Origin: an uncultured Kiritimatiellota bacterium
GTDB lineage: Bacteria > Verrucomicrobiota > Kiritimatiellia > RFP12 > UBA1067
Assembly: GCA_934635385.1 (NCBI GenBank)
Contig: CAKTZI010000019.1
Coordinates: 1 to 64,000 of the forward strand
Reading direction: 5' to 3'
DNA: 64,000 nucleotides
Positions within the stretch are counted from its first letter, which is position 1. The number at the start of each line of letters is the position of its first letter. Made by a program: the position numbers and the translations under genes. A model generated the notes under the pieces. That model saw nothing but the letters and a program-made list of their open reading frames with translations, was not told where the DNA came from and did not search any database. Shown here piece after piece: positions 33,884-43,884 of this stretch.

Positions 33884-36800
33884 ATGAATCCGAAAATGCT
33901 CGCGGGCCTTTGCGCCTGCACCCTGTCGGCGGCTGCTGTCGCCGAGCCGACGACCCTGAAGTGGACAGGCGACGGGAACGACCGCCTGTTCTCGACCGCC
34001 GCCAACTGGTCGGGCGACACGTCGAAGTTCACGGACACGACCGACGGCGTCGTCCTTGACCTGTCGGCGGCGCCAACGGGGGCAGTCCTGACGAACGACT
34101 TCACGGCGTCCGCCTCGTGCTGTCTCGCCGGCGTGAAACTGGGGGCTTCGCAGACCGTGGAGCTTTTCAGCGCGAAGCCGACGGGCGCGTCTCTTCGCTT
34201 CCTGGACGGCGGCGCGTTTGAGGTGCCTGACGGCTCGGTGCTGCGGCTCAACCTCTACATGAACAACAACTGGGATGGCGGCAAGACCTTCAAGATCACC
34301 GGCGGCGGCGAAGTCCGCTACCTGTCGGGCGTCTTCATCCCCTACAAGTGGGAGCTGGGCGTCGAGGCGGACTCGACGCTCCGCTTCGACTCGGCTGCGA
34401 CGGGCGCGAACGGGCTCGGCATGACGCTCGTCAAGCTGCTCGATTCAACGGCGAAGCTGGCGCTTGAACGGGACATGGAGGTCGAGGGCGTCACGTGCGC
34501 GGCAGACGCCACGCCGACAATTGACCTGAACGGCCATGCGCTGAAGATCACGGGCGGCGAAGTCGGCCGCGCGTCGGATCTCACGGGCGTCGTCTGGTCG
34601 GGCGGGGACGCGGGGTGCGTATCCTTCACCGGCGGCGCGACGGGCGCGGTCAAGCTGCCGGCGAGCGGCCTGAAGGAGGTGTCCGTCGGACGCTCCGCGC
34701 TGACGGCGGATGCCGCGAGCGGCACGGCTGCGGACATTGCCGTGAACGGCGAAGGCTACATCGCGTTCGCGCAGTCGGCGCAGGTCGCGGCCCTCACGGG
34801 CACCGGCCTTTCGGGCGGCGTCTCCCTCGGCGAGGGCATGACGCTCGCGGTCGCCGGCGATGCGGCGGGACGTTCGTATCCGGCCACGCTCTTCGGCAAG
34901 GGCGGCCTGAAGAAGGTCGGCGCGGAAACGGCGCAGACGCTTTCCGGGCGCAATTCCTACGAAGGCGCGACGGTCGTCGAGGCCGGCACGCTGACGATCG
35001 ACGCGGGCGCGCCCTTCCACCCCGGCGAGACGTTCCATTTGGGCTTCGAGGATGCGGCGAACCTGCTGGCCGACACGGCGGAGAGCCGCCTGAACGGCGC
35101 CGCGACCGTGCCGAGCCGTGACGTCAGCAAGGGCTACGAGGCCGCCTTGCCGACGGTTGTCGCCGAAGGGATTTCGGGTCAGGCGATTCGCCTGAGCCCC
35201 GACAACCACGCCTACTACAAATTCGACGGCAGGTCGGCGGCGTTTGCGCCGCTGAAGAACGGGAACGCCTTCACGGTCAGCTTCTGGATCCGCCTCAGCA
35301 AGGGCAACCCCTACTACTACAACATGAGCTACCTGCTGGACAACGGGAACTGGAAAGACGGGAAGCATTTCCTCGTCTACCTGCACACGTCGGGGAACGT
35401 CGGCTTCAGCTACCAGAACAACTGGAACGCGATCAAAGACCAAACGGGCGACGGCACGTATGTGCAGTCGGATCTCGCCGACGGCTACCTCAGCGACGGC
35501 GCTTGGCATCAGGTCGTCATCTCCTACGCCGACCAGAAGGCCGAGATCACGGTTGACGCGGTTCACAAGACCAGCCAGACGTTTGCGGCCGCGATGGGCA
35601 TCGGCGATGCCGACATGAGTCTGCTGGGCATCGGCTCCAACACGGAAAGCGCCTATTGCCCCGAATGCGACCTGGACGATCTGGTCGTGTCGGATCACGT
35701 CTGGTCAGAGGCGGAGATCGCGCAGGACTTTGCGCGCAAGCCGTATGACCGCGCCGCGCAGCTGCCTACGCCCGTCGCGCACTGGGACTTCAACGACGAG
35801 GCGGACATCGGACGCGACAACGGCCCGAACGGGCATAAGCTGGTCGCCGCGCGCGACCGCGCGCCGACGGTCGGAACGGACGCCCGGTGCTACGGCAAGG
35901 CGCTTTATGCGATCGGCTCGATGAAGTTGGCGGATGGCGTCCCGGCGGCGATTCCGACCGGTTCAAAGCCGTTCACCGTCTCCGTGCGCTACCGAATGAA
36001 CAATGGCGCGGGCGAGCATACGTCGCTTGTCGCCTGGGGCTCGCCGACGGCGAACAGGTATTTCCAGATCGGCGTCGCCGGATCGCCGCGCACGACGACG
36101 TTCTACGGCGCGTCCGGGCTGACGTCCCCGACGTTGCGGTTCACGGACGGCGGGCAGTCGGCCCCAGACAGCGACGGCGGCTGGACGCATGTCGTCGCCA
36201 CCTACGATCCGCAGACGCAGAAGCTGATTGGGTATCGCGACGGCGCGTGTGTCGGGACTTCCGACAACATCGCCCTTGATCTCGGAAGCGACAATTTCTA
36301 CGTCGGCTACAATGCGACCGGCGAGCGGATGCCGGACGCGCTTGTGGACGACCTGCAGATTTTCGATTGCGCGCTCACGGCGGAGCAGGTCAAGATCCTG
36401 GCTCGGTCGCTCGAAACGGGATCGGCGGGGCCTGTCCTCCCGGCGGCGTCGCCCGTCACGGTCGCGGCGGGCGCGACGCTCGCGGTCAAGGGCGAAGGTC
36501 ATGTCATCCGGTCGCTGGCGGGCGCGGGAACGGTCTCGCTCGCGAACGGCGCGGCGCTGACGCTTGCGGGTGGCACGGATTTCGCCGGCTGCCTGCTCGG
36601 CAACGGTCTCTTCGATCTGGCGGCGGACGCCTCGCTGAAGAACGCCACGCAGGTGACGGCGAACGTCCGCTACCCCGAAAGCGCGGTGATTGACGGTGCG
36701 ACGACGCCTGTCCTCGTCACGACGGGTACGGTGTGCCTGCCGGCGACGGCCACGCTCCGCTTGCCGTCGTCTCTGAACGTGGGCAGCTACACGGTTCTCA

Positions 36801-36946
36801 AGGGAGGCCGTCTGCGCCTCGCGTCGTCAGACCTCTCGGGCTGGACGGTCGAGGGGCTGCCGAGCGGCACGCGCTACAAGCTGCGCGTGACGGACACGGA
36901 GGTGCAGGTCTCGATCAAGGGCGGCCTCGCCCTCATCATCCGGTGA
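33884..36946 (+). CDS. Surface protein with PATR-type repeat and two LamG-like domains
   Basis: A 1020-residue protein with signal peptide (AGLCACTLSAAAVA) and AAGGAG ribosome site. The N-terminal beta-helix-like part includes a PATR motif (GGLKKVGAETAQTLSGRNSY and following). Two concanavalin-like LamG domains are marked by AFTVSFWIRLSKG...DGAWHQVVISY and PFTVSVRYRMNNG...GGWTHVVATYD; a C-terminal beta region follows. LamG domains bind glycans. It probably displays or binds substrate on the cell surface for the neighbouring glycosidases. No autotransporter barrel is present. Confidence 0.75.
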   Translation: MNPKMLAGLCACTLSAAAVAEPTTLKWTGDGNDRLFSTAANWSGDTSKFTDTTDGVVLDLSAAPTGAVLTNDFTASASCCLAGVKLGASQTVELFSAKPTGASLRFLDGGAFEVPDGSVLRLNLYMNNNWDGGKTFKITGGGEVRYLSGVFIPYKWELGVEADSTLRFDSAATGANGLGMTLVKLLDSTAKLALERDMEVEGVTCAADATPTIDLNGHALKITGGEVGRASDLTGVVWSGGDAGCVSFTGGATGAVKLPASGLKEVSVGRSALTADAASGTAADIAVNGEGYIAFAQSAQVAALTGTGLSGGVSLGEGMTLAVAGDAAGRSYPATLFGKGGLKKVGAETAQTLSGRNSYEGATVVEAGTLTIDAGAPFHPGETFHLGFEDAANLLADTAESRLNGAATVPSRDVSKGYEAALPTVVAEGISGQAIRLSPDNHAYYKFDGRSAAFAPLKNGNAFTVSFWIRLSKGNPYYYNMSYLLDNGNWKDGKHFLVYLHTSGNVGFSYQNNWNAIKDQTGDGTYVQSDLADGYLSDGAWHQVVISYADQKAEITVDAVHKTSQTFAAAMGIGDADMSLLGIGSNTESAYCPECDLDDLVVSDHVWSEAEIAQDFARKPYDRAAQLPTPVAHWDFNDEADIGRDNGPNGHKLVAARDRAPTVGTDARCYGKALYAIGSMKLADGVPAAIPTGSKPFTVSVRYRMNNGAGEHTSLVAWGSPTANRYFQIGVAGSPRTTTFYGASGLTSPTLRFTDGGQSAPDSDGGWTHVVATYDPQTQKLIGYRDGACVGTSDNIALDLGSDNFYVGYNATGERMPDALVDDLQIFDCALTAEQVKILARSLETGSAGPVLPAASPVTVAAGATLAVKGEGHVIRSLAGAGTVSLANGAALTLAGGTDFAGCLLGNGLFDLAADASLKNATQVTANVRYPESAVIDGATTPVLVTTGTVCLPATATLRLPSSLNVGSYTVLKGGRLRLASSDLSGWTVEGLPSGTRYKLRVTDTEVQVSIKGGLALIIR

Positions 36947-36954
36947 GGCGCGCC

Positions 36955-39114
36955 ATGAGACTGCGTGTCTGGTTTGGCCTGGTCAGCGCGTGTGCGCTGG
37001 CCGGGTGCATCGCACCGCCGCCTGGCGGCATCCGCGTCGCGGGGGACAGGCTCCTCTGGCGCGCGGACGGTCGCGAGGTCGCGCTGTGGGGCGTCAACTA
37101 CAACGCCCCGTTCGTGCGCGACTACGCCGACGTCGCAAAGGCGGGCCTCCGCCAAGAGGAGGTGATCGATGCGGACATCGAGCATCTCCGCCGTCTCGGC
37201 GTCGACTACGTGCGTTTGCACACGTTCGACGCGCAGTTCACCGACCGGGAGGGGAATCTCGTCGAGACGGATCACCTGCGGCTTTTGGACTACCTCGTCG
37301 CGCGGCTGTCCGAAAAGGGGCTGTTCGTCGTCCTGACGCCCATCGCCTGGTGGCATGCGTCGGCGAAAGGCGCGGACGGGTTCTCGAACCACTGCACGAT
37401 GCCGGAGATGACGTCCGATCCGCGCGCGCGGGAGATCCAGTGCCGCTACCTGAAGAACTTTGGCGTGCGCGTCAACCGTTACACCGGTCGCCGCTATGCG
37501 GACGAGCCGGCCGTCCTGGCGTTCGAGCTCATCAACGAGCCGAAGTACCGGGAGGGACTTCCCGACGAGCAGGTGACGGCCTACGTCAACGCGCTCGCGG
37601 CGGCGCTGCGGGCGACGGGGACGGACAAGCCGATCTTCTACAGCGAATGGCAGGGGCGTGGCAAGGCCGTCTTCGCGTCGACCGTCGACGGCGTGACCAA
37701 CTCGTCCTACCCGACGGGATTTGATGCGGGGATGGAGAACAGGAGCCGAGGACGGCTGGATCTTCTGGTGCCGACTGCGGCGGAGGAAAAGTCGAAGCCG
37801 CGCATCATCTACGAGTTCGACGCGGCCGACACGATGGATCCGTCGTTCTATCCGGCGTTCGCCAAGAGCTTCCGGGCGCGCGGCATTCAAATGGCCTCGC
37901 AGTTCCAGTACGACCTGCTGCCGCTGGCGTCGTCCAACCTCAGCTGGCGGACGCATTACCTGAACCTCGTCTACACGCCGGCGCGCGCGCTGGCTTTCGT
38001 GATCGGCGGCGAGATCATGCGCAACACGCCGCGCGGCACGCCGTACGGGCTGGAGAAGGGCATCATCTCCCTGCCGGACGGCTTCATTGACGGCAACAGC
38101 GGCGCGGCGGTTTATGACGCACCCGACAGGTACCTGGCGGTCGGCGCGGTGTCGCGGGCGCCACAGGACGCGGCCCGCCTCGCGTATGTCGGCGGCTGCG
38201 GCTCGTCGCCGGTCGTCCGTTCGGACGGCAGCGGCTGCTACTTCCTCGACAGGGTTTCGCCGGGCGTCTGGCGTCTGCAACTCTATCCGAACGTGCGTCG
38301 CGTTGGCGACCCGTTCTCCGGCGAGCCTTTCGCGAAGACGCTCGTCACGGACAGGCCGGTCGAGCTGACGGTTCGGCTTCCTGACCTCGGCACGTCGTAC
38401 CGCGTCTGGCGGGCGGACGGCGCGGCGACTGCCGCGACGGCCGACGACGGAACCGTCCTGTTGGCGCCGGGCGAATGGTGGCTCACGCGCGACGCGCCGC
38501 CGTCCCGGTCGGATCTGCGCGCGGCGCAGCGTTTGCCGAATTTTGTTCTGCCGGCGCTTACGCCGGATTCGGCATCGACTCCCTATCGCCTGAGCGCGCA
38601 GGAAAAGCGGTTGCGGGATGCGGCAGACGCGGCGCAAGCGTCCGGAACCTGGCGGCTGGACATCCTCTCCAAGAAATCCCGTTTCGGCACGCCGTCCTAC
38701 GCCAAGAAGGGCTATTGCACGTATTCCTTCCCCGTGGACGGCGAACCGTTCGCGCGGCGTTTCCCCGAAAAGGCGGCCGACGCTTCGGCGTCGCTGGCGT
38801 TTCGTCTGCGGGCGGAGCAGGAGACGACCAAGTCCGTTGAAGTGCGGCTGACGACGGACGAGGGCGTCGCCTATGGCTGTGTCATTCCGCTGACGACAGC
38901 ATGGAAGACATCTGTGGTGCCGCTCGCGAAGTTCAGGATTCTGGGCTGGTCGCGCGTCAAGACGGCGGCAGAGCCGCTGTCGGTCGGGAAGATCCGCGAG
39001 ATCGGGCTGACGATCGGGAAGTGGCTGGATGCGCAGACGCCGGAAGGGCCGCACGGCGTCGAGATCGGCTCCGTCACGGTGGCGGCGAAGGCGAAAGAAG
39101 AGAAGGCAAAGTAA
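36955..39114 (+). CDS. Lipoprotein glycoside hydrolase, clan GH-A (GH5-like)
   Basis: This 719-residue lipoprotein (lipobox ALAGC) has a TIM barrel with ALWGVNYNAPF, VDYVRLHTF, the acid/base motif FELINEPKY and a candidate nucleophile in IIYEFDAADT. A beta domain and a C-terminal carbohydrate-binding-like module follow (SVEVRLTTDEGVAYGCVIPL). It would act at the outer surface on a beta-linked polysaccharide. It follows the PATR/LamG gene by eight bases and precedes GH127, so all three are likely one transcript. Confidence 0.75.
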   Translation: MRLRVWFGLVSACALAGCIAPPPGGIRVAGDRLLWRADGREVALWGVNYNAPFVRDYADVAKAGLRQEEVIDADIEHLRRLGVDYVRLHTFDAQFTDREGNLVETDHLRLLDYLVARLSEKGLFVVLTPIAWWHASAKGADGFSNHCTMPEMTSDPRAREIQCRYLKNFGVRVNRYTGRRYADEPAVLAFELINEPKYREGLPDEQVTAYVNALAAALRATGTDKPIFYSEWQGRGKAVFASTVDGVTNSSYPTGFDAGMENRSRGRLDLLVPTAAEEKSKPRIIYEFDAADTMDPSFYPAFAKSFRARGIQMASQFQYDLLPLASSNLSWRTHYLNLVYTPARALAFVIGGEIMRNTPRGTPYGLEKGIISLPDGFIDGNSGAAVYDAPDRYLAVGAVSRAPQDAARLAYVGGCGSSPVVRSDGSGCYFLDRVSPGVWRLQLYPNVRRVGDPFSGEPFAKTLVTDRPVELTVRLPDLGTSYRVWRADGAATAATADDGTVLLAPGEWWLTRDAPPSRSDLRAAQRLPNFVLPALTPDSASTPYRLSAQEKRLRDAADAAQASGTWRLDILSKKSRFGTPSYAKKGYCTYSFPVDGEPFARRFPEKAADASASLAFRLRAEQETTKSVEVRLTTDEGVAYGCVIPLTTAWKTSVVPLAKFRILGWSRVKTAAEPLSVGKIREIGLTIGKWLDAQTPEGPHGVEIGSVTVAAKAKEEKAK

Positions 39115-39131
39115 GGCAAGGAGAAACTCTC

Positions 39132-41012
39132 ATGAAACAGATGAAAAAGGGAATGGCGTATTTTGTCGCGGCGGCGGCCGCGTCCGTGTGTCTCGGCGAA
39201 CCGGCGCAGGTCAAGCTGACGGGGCCGTTCGGCGAGCGGCTGGATCGGATGATCCGAAACCATGTCACGGCGACGGACGCCGTCCTGCTGGCCGACCGCT
39301 TCCACGAGCGCACGCGGGAAGGGTGGTGGCAGACCGAGTTCTGGGGCAAGTACATGCATTCGGCCGTGCCGTTCTGGAAGTATTCGGGTTCGGCCGAGCT
39401 GAAGGGCAAGATCGACGCCGGACTCGAGACGCTGCTCAAGGCGCAGGAGCCGTGCGGCTACATCGGGAACTACCCGGAGGCGCGGCGCTGCGGCGCGGGC
39501 TGGGACATCTGGGGCATGAAATACACGCTGCTCGGGCTGATCCACTATTATGACGGCACGGGCGACCGTCGGGCGCTGGACGCGGCCCGCCGCCTGTGCG
39601 ACTACCTGATCGGCGAAGTCGGCCCGAACGGACGGCGCGGCGTCCCCCTGCGGCACACGGGCTGGTACGGCGGGCTGGCCAGCTGCAGCGTGCTGGAGCC
39701 GGTCGTGTGGCTCTACCGGCGCACGAACGAGGCACGCTACCTCGACTTTGCGACGTACATCGTCGGGCAGCTCTGCGACGGGACGGACGGCCCGCAGCTC
39801 GTGCGGCAGGCCGACGTCCCCGTCGCCGATCGGCGGTTCGAGGTCGTGCCGAAGGCGTTCGAGAAGAACGCGCGCGTCCACTTGACGAAAGCCTACGAGA
39901 TGATGAGCTGCTACCAAGGGCTTCTCGAATACTACGAGGTGACGGGGCAGAAGGCCTATCTGGATGCGGCGGTGAAGACGGCGGACAGCATCCGCACGAC
40001 GGAGGTGAATCTCGCGGGCGGCGCGGCGGCGGGCGAGCACTGGTTTCGCGGCGCCGACCGGCAGTATCGCCACATCTCCTGGCAGCAGGAGACGTGCGTG
40101 CTGACGACCTGGATGCGGCTGTGCGCCAAGCTGCTGGCGCTGACCGGCGACCCGAAATGGGGCGACGAGCTCGAAAAGACGTTCTACAACGCCTACCTCG
40201 GCGCGCTGAACCTGAACGCCGACAAGTTCGCGTCCTACTCGCCGCTGATGGGGTACCGCAGTGCGGGACATCACCACTGCAAAATGCACACGGACTGCTG
40301 CAACGCGAACGGGCCGCGCGGCTATCTGGCCGTCCTCTCGTCGTACCTCCTTGCGGAAGGGGACGCCGTGCGCGTCAACCTCTACATGAGCGGACATTCG
40401 TCGGCCGTGCTGCCGAAGACGGGAAAGAAGGTCGCGTTCCAGTGCTACACGCTCTATCCGCGCGAGGGGACGGTCGGCCTCTGGTACCGTTCGCCGGAGT
40501 CCCAGTCGTTTGCGCTCAGGCTGCGCATTCCGGCGTTCGCGGCGAAGACGACGGTGCTGGTGAACGGGAAGCCGTGCGCCGGCACGCCGCAGGCCGGGAG
40601 CTACTTCGAGATCGCCCGCACCTGGAACGAGGGCGACGCGGTCGAGGTGCGCTTCGACCTGCCGGTTGTGATGCACCGTCTGCACGACTACGTGGCCTTC
40701 ACGCGCGGCCCCGTCTGCCTTGCCCGCGACACGCGCTTCGGCGACGGCGCGCTGGACGAGGAGATCCGCGCCGGGCAGATCGGGCCGGACGACCTCGCGG
40801 CGTTCCGCCTCGTGCGTCCGCCGACGACGGACATGTTCCTCGCGCTTGCGGCCGACCTGCCGGCGGGGATTCACACGGAAGACCCCGACGCCGGCAAGTT
40901 CCCTCTCAGCATCCATTTCACGGACTATGCGTCCGCCGGCGACACCTGGCAGCCGGGCGACCGCTACCGCGTCTGGCTCCCGGAACTGATCCCCGGCCGC
41001 GACTACCAGTGA
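39132..41012 (+). CDS. GH127-family (DUF1680) beta-L-arabinofuranosidase-like enzyme
   Basis: A 626-residue protein with an N-terminal signal peptide. The (alpha/alpha)6 barrel features of GH127 are present: GYIGNYPEARR, WDIWGMKYTLLGLIHYY, WFRGADRQYRHISWQQETCV and the zinc-cysteine segment HHHCKMHTDCCNANGPR. In characterised members a Cys acts as nucleophile near zinc; those cysteines are present. It points to arabinose-containing glycans (arabinan, arabinoxylan or extensin-type) as the target of this locus. Confidence 0.85.
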   Translation: MKQMKKGMAYFVAAAAASVCLGEPAQVKLTGPFGERLDRMIRNHVTATDAVLLADRFHERTREGWWQTEFWGKYMHSAVPFWKYSGSAELKGKIDAGLETLLKAQEPCGYIGNYPEARRCGAGWDIWGMKYTLLGLIHYYDGTGDRRALDAARRLCDYLIGEVGPNGRRGVPLRHTGWYGGLASCSVLEPVVWLYRRTNEARYLDFATYIVGQLCDGTDGPQLVRQADVPVADRRFEVVPKAFEKNARVHLTKAYEMMSCYQGLLEYYEVTGQKAYLDAAVKTADSIRTTEVNLAGGAAAGEHWFRGADRQYRHISWQQETCVLTTWMRLCAKLLALTGDPKWGDELEKTFYNAYLGALNLNADKFASYSPLMGYRSAGHHHCKMHTDCCNANGPRGYLAVLSSYLLAEGDAVRVNLYMSGHSSAVLPKTGKKVAFQCYTLYPREGTVGLWYRSPESQSFALRLRIPAFAAKTTVLVNGKPCAGTPQAGSYFEIARTWNEGDAVEVRFDLPVVMHRLHDYVAFTRGPVCLARDTRFGDGALDEEIRAGQIGPDDLAAFRLVRPPTTDMFLALAADLPAGIHTEDPDAGKFPLSIHFTDYASAGDTWQPGDRYRVWLPELIPGRDYQ

Positions 41013-41086
41013 GCGCAAGATAGGGTAGAAGAAGATTTGGTATGCATGTGGCATTAACACCGAAAAATAAGAAAAGAGAATCCGTC

Positions 41087-42805
41087 ATGTCCTCAACCCT
41101 GAAGTCCTTGACCATGCTGTGTACAGCCGTTGCGCTGCCGGGTGCCGCCGCTTTCGGCGCATCTTCCGCCGCGTCGCACGACCTTGTCATCTACGGCTCG
41201 TCGCCGGCCGCGCTGACGGCGGCCATTGAGGCGCAGCGGCACGGCCGGACGGCCGTCGTCATCTGCCCGGAGACGCGCATCGGCGGCCTCACGACGGGCG
41301 GGCTCGGCCAGACGGACATCGGCAACAAGTCCGCGTTCGGCGGCCTCGCGCGCCAGTTCTACCGCGACGTCGCCTCCTGGTACAAGGATCCCAAGAACTG
41401 GAAGTACGAAAGGCGCGCCGACTACCTGCCGGACGGACAGTGCGTGGGAACGCAGGGGGACGAGTCGATGTGGACGTTCGAGCCGTCGGCGGCGCTGGCG
41501 ATCTTGAAACGCTGGGAGCGGGAGAACGCCCTGGAGATCGTGCGCGGCGAGTACCTAGACCGCGCGAAGGGCGGCGTGACGGTCGCGGACGGGCGCATCG
41601 TCTCGTTCCGGACGCTGTCGGGGCGCACCTTCCGCGGCAAGGTGTTCGTGGACGCGACCTACGAGGGCGACCTCATGGCGGCGGCGGGCGTCTCCTACAC
41701 GGTCGGGCGCGAGGCGAACGCGACATACGGCGAGACGATCAGCGGCATCCAGCGGCAATTCTCGACCAACCACCAGATGAATCCGGGCGTGAGCGCCTAC
41801 GTCAAGGCGGGCGACCCGTCGAGCGGGCTCCTGCCGGGCGTCGAGCCGGACGTCCCAGACCCCGACGGCGCGGGCGACCGCCGCGTGCAGGCGTACTGCT
41901 TCCGCATGTGCCTGACGGACAATCCCGAAAATCGCATCCCGTTCGTGAAGCCGGCGAACTACGATCCGCGCGACTACGAGCTGCTGCTGCGCAACCTGGA
42001 GGCGATGAATCCAAACGAGTTCACGAAGCACGCGAAGTGGCCGCACATGTTCATGCCGTGGATCAACTCGCGCATGCCGAACCGCAAGACGGACACGAAC
42101 AACCGCACGGGCTTCTCCACGGACTTCATCGGCGGGAGCCGGGACTGGCCGGAGGCGTCCTACGCCGAGCGCGAGAGGATCCTCCAGCGCCACCTCGACT
42201 ACCAGATGGGGCTCATGTGGACGCTCGCGAACAATCCGCGCGTCCCGGAGCCGATCCGCACGCGCGTCGCGCAGTGGGGCACGTGCCGCGACGAGTTCGC
42301 GGACGGCCTCGGCCACGGCTGGCAGCGGCAGCTCTACGTGCGCGAGGCGCGGCGGCTCGTGGGCGAGTACGTGATGACCGAACGCAACTGCCGCGGCACG
42401 GTGGTCGCGCCGCGCCCCATCGCGATGGGGGCCTACGGGATGGACTCGCACAACGTCCGCCGCTACGTCGACGCGCGGGGCTTCGTGCGGAACGAGGGCA
42501 ACATCGAGGATTACTCCGCGAACCTGCCGGGACAGCCCCACAAGCGGTTTGGGCCGTACCCGATCGACTACGGCGCGCTCGTGCCGAAGCGTGGGGAGTG
42601 CGCGAACCTGCTCGTGCCGGTGTGCCTCTCGGCGTCGCACATGGCATTCGGGTCGATCCGCATGGAGCCGGTGTTCTTTGCGCTCGGCCAGGTCGCGGGC
42701 GCGGCGGCGGCGCTGGCCGTGGAGGGCGGCTGCGCCGTGCAGGACGTGCCGTACGAGACGCTCGTTGAGACCCTCCGCCGAGAAAGCTGCGTCACCGGAA
42801 AGTAA
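41087..42805 (+). CDS. FAD-dependent oxidoreductase (FAD_oxidored family), secreted
   Basis: A 572-residue protein with a signal peptide ending in AAFGASSA. The dinucleotide-binding site HDLVIYGSSPAALTAAIEAQ has the GxxPAA form common in this family, followed by CPETRIGGLTTGGLGQTDIG and VFVDATYEGDLMAAAGVSYT. The C-terminal FAD site ASHMAFGSIRMEPVFFALGQ is typical. These proteins are frequent in planctomycete/verrucomicrobial polysaccharide loci; substrate unknown. ATG at 41087 is chosen over the earlier in-frame start because it begins the signal peptide. Confidence 0.8.
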   Translation: MSSTLKSLTMLCTAVALPGAAAFGASSAASHDLVIYGSSPAALTAAIEAQRHGRTAVVICPETRIGGLTTGGLGQTDIGNKSAFGGLARQFYRDVASWYKDPKNWKYERRADYLPDGQCVGTQGDESMWTFEPSAALAILKRWERENALEIVRGEYLDRAKGGVTVADGRIVSFRTLSGRTFRGKVFVDATYEGDLMAAAGVSYTVGREANATYGETISGIQRQFSTNHQMNPGVSAYVKAGDPSSGLLPGVEPDVPDPDGAGDRRVQAYCFRMCLTDNPENRIPFVKPANYDPRDYELLLRNLEAMNPNEFTKHAKWPHMFMPWINSRMPNRKTDTNNRTGFSTDFIGGSRDWPEASYAERERILQRHLDYQMGLMWTLANNPRVPEPIRTRVAQWGTCRDEFADGLGHGWQRQLYVREARRLVGEYVMTERNCRGTVVAPRPIAMGAYGMDSHNVRRYVDARGFVRNEGNIEDYSANLPGQPHKRFGPYPIDYGALVPKRGECANLLVPVCLSASHMAFGSIRMEPVFFALGQVAGAAAALAVEGGCAVQDVPYETLVETLRRESCVTGK

Positions 42806-42853
42806 GCTACCGCATCATTGACGGTGGCCGAGTTGAACCGAACGCGGCGTTTA

Positions 42854-42888
42854 TGGTATACTCCGCGCCGTTTTGCCCCGCGTGGGGC
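42854..42888 (+). promoter_or_regulatory. Promoter and 5' hairpin of the OMP/two-component operon
   Basis: TGGTATACT (hexamer 42857-42862) is followed by GCCCC-GCGT-GGGGC (42875-42888). A weak TTGAAC lies 18 bases upstream of the -10. Confidence 0.6.
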
Positions 42889-42936
42889 GATGACTGGAAT
42901 TGACGTTCACCTGGGGTGATAAAAGAAAGGAACCCT

Positions 42937-43881
42937 ATGAATAAGTTGATCAAGGTTGTCGCGGCGCCCGTTTGCGCCGTTTCGCTCTCCGCCGCTGCGG
43001 CGGAGGATCCCGTGGATGCCGACAAGGCGGCGGCCGAAGCGGCCGAGAAAGAGGCGTCCTCGCCTTTCGAGGCCGGCTTCGACTTCGACTTCCTGAGCGC
43101 CTACGTCTGGCGCAATGCCGTGCAGACCGACGAGCTGGTGATGCAGCCGTGCGTCTGGGCCGACCTTACGTATTTCGAGCCGTTTTGGCTGGGCTTCTCG
43201 GTCTGGCAGAACTACGGCCTCACCGACCGCCGGCGCGACGTCTACCGCCACGCGCTGGACGAGACGGACTACAACGTGCATCTCGGCGTGACGGCCTGGT
43301 CGAGCGCGGACGAGGACTGGTCGCTCGACCTCGAAGTCGGGCACGACTGGTACACCTACCAGGGCGTGCGCGGCGAAGAGCGCGAGGGGTTCCCGGACGC
43401 GCGGGAGGTCTACGTGAAGGCGACGCTCGCGAATCCGTTCGTGGACGTCTACGGGCAGGTGAGCTACATGTACGGCGACTTCGGCGACTACCTGAAGGCG
43501 ATGCACTACGAAATCGGCTTCGCGAAGGAGGTCGCGCTTTGTGACGCGCTGACGCTCGGCGCCGACTGGAACGTCAACTTCGGCGATGGACGCTACCTCT
43601 CGTTCCTCTACGGCGACGTCAATCCCGTCTACGATGATGCGGAAGAGGACTGGCTGACGGACGGCCCGAATGGCGGTTTCGGCGGCACGACCGTGAAGGT
43701 CTACCTGACGTATGACGTCACGGACTGGCTGCAGGTCGGCGCGACGATTGCCTATACGGGCCTCCTCAACGGCGACCTGCGCGAGGCCGTCCACACGATG
43801 GGGGCCGACGCCTGGTACGGCTCGGACAGCTACCCGCGCGACCTCCTCTGGGGTGGCCTCTCGCTCAAGCTCTCCTACTGA
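42937..43881 (+). CDS. Outer-membrane beta-barrel protein
   Basis: A 314-residue protein with a signal peptide, a short Ala/Glu/Lys-rich linker, then alternating amphipathic strands rich in Tyr/Trp (FDFDFLSAYVWRN, FWLGFSVWQNYG) and a C-terminal Tyr-ended strand (GGLSLKLSY), as outer-membrane proteins have. Residues 45-314 would make a barrel of 10-12 strands. Three bases separate it from the response regulator; a permeability or sensing role controlled by that system is likely. Specific ligand unknown. Confidence 0.8.
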   Translation: MNKLIKVVAAPVCAVSLSAAAAEDPVDADKAAAEAAEKEASSPFEAGFDFDFLSAYVWRNAVQTDELVMQPCVWADLTYFEPFWLGFSVWQNYGLTDRRRDVYRHALDETDYNVHLGVTAWSSADEDWSLDLEVGHDWYTYQGVRGEEREGFPDAREVYVKATLANPFVDVYGQVSYMYGDFGDYLKAMHYEIGFAKEVALCDALTLGADWNVNFGDGRYLSFLYGDVNPVYDDAEEDWLTDGPNGGFGGTTVKVYLTYDVTDWLQVGATIAYTGLLNGDLREAVHTMGADAWYGSDSYPRDLLWGGLSLKLSY

Positions 43882-43884
43882 CCG

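Noticed and set aside
34445..35698. Long minus-strand reading frame opposite the PATR/LamG gene, and similar long frames opposite other GC-rich genes
   Set aside because: These arise from GC-rich codon use of the real gene; composition is Arg/Ala-rich with no family motifs or start signals.
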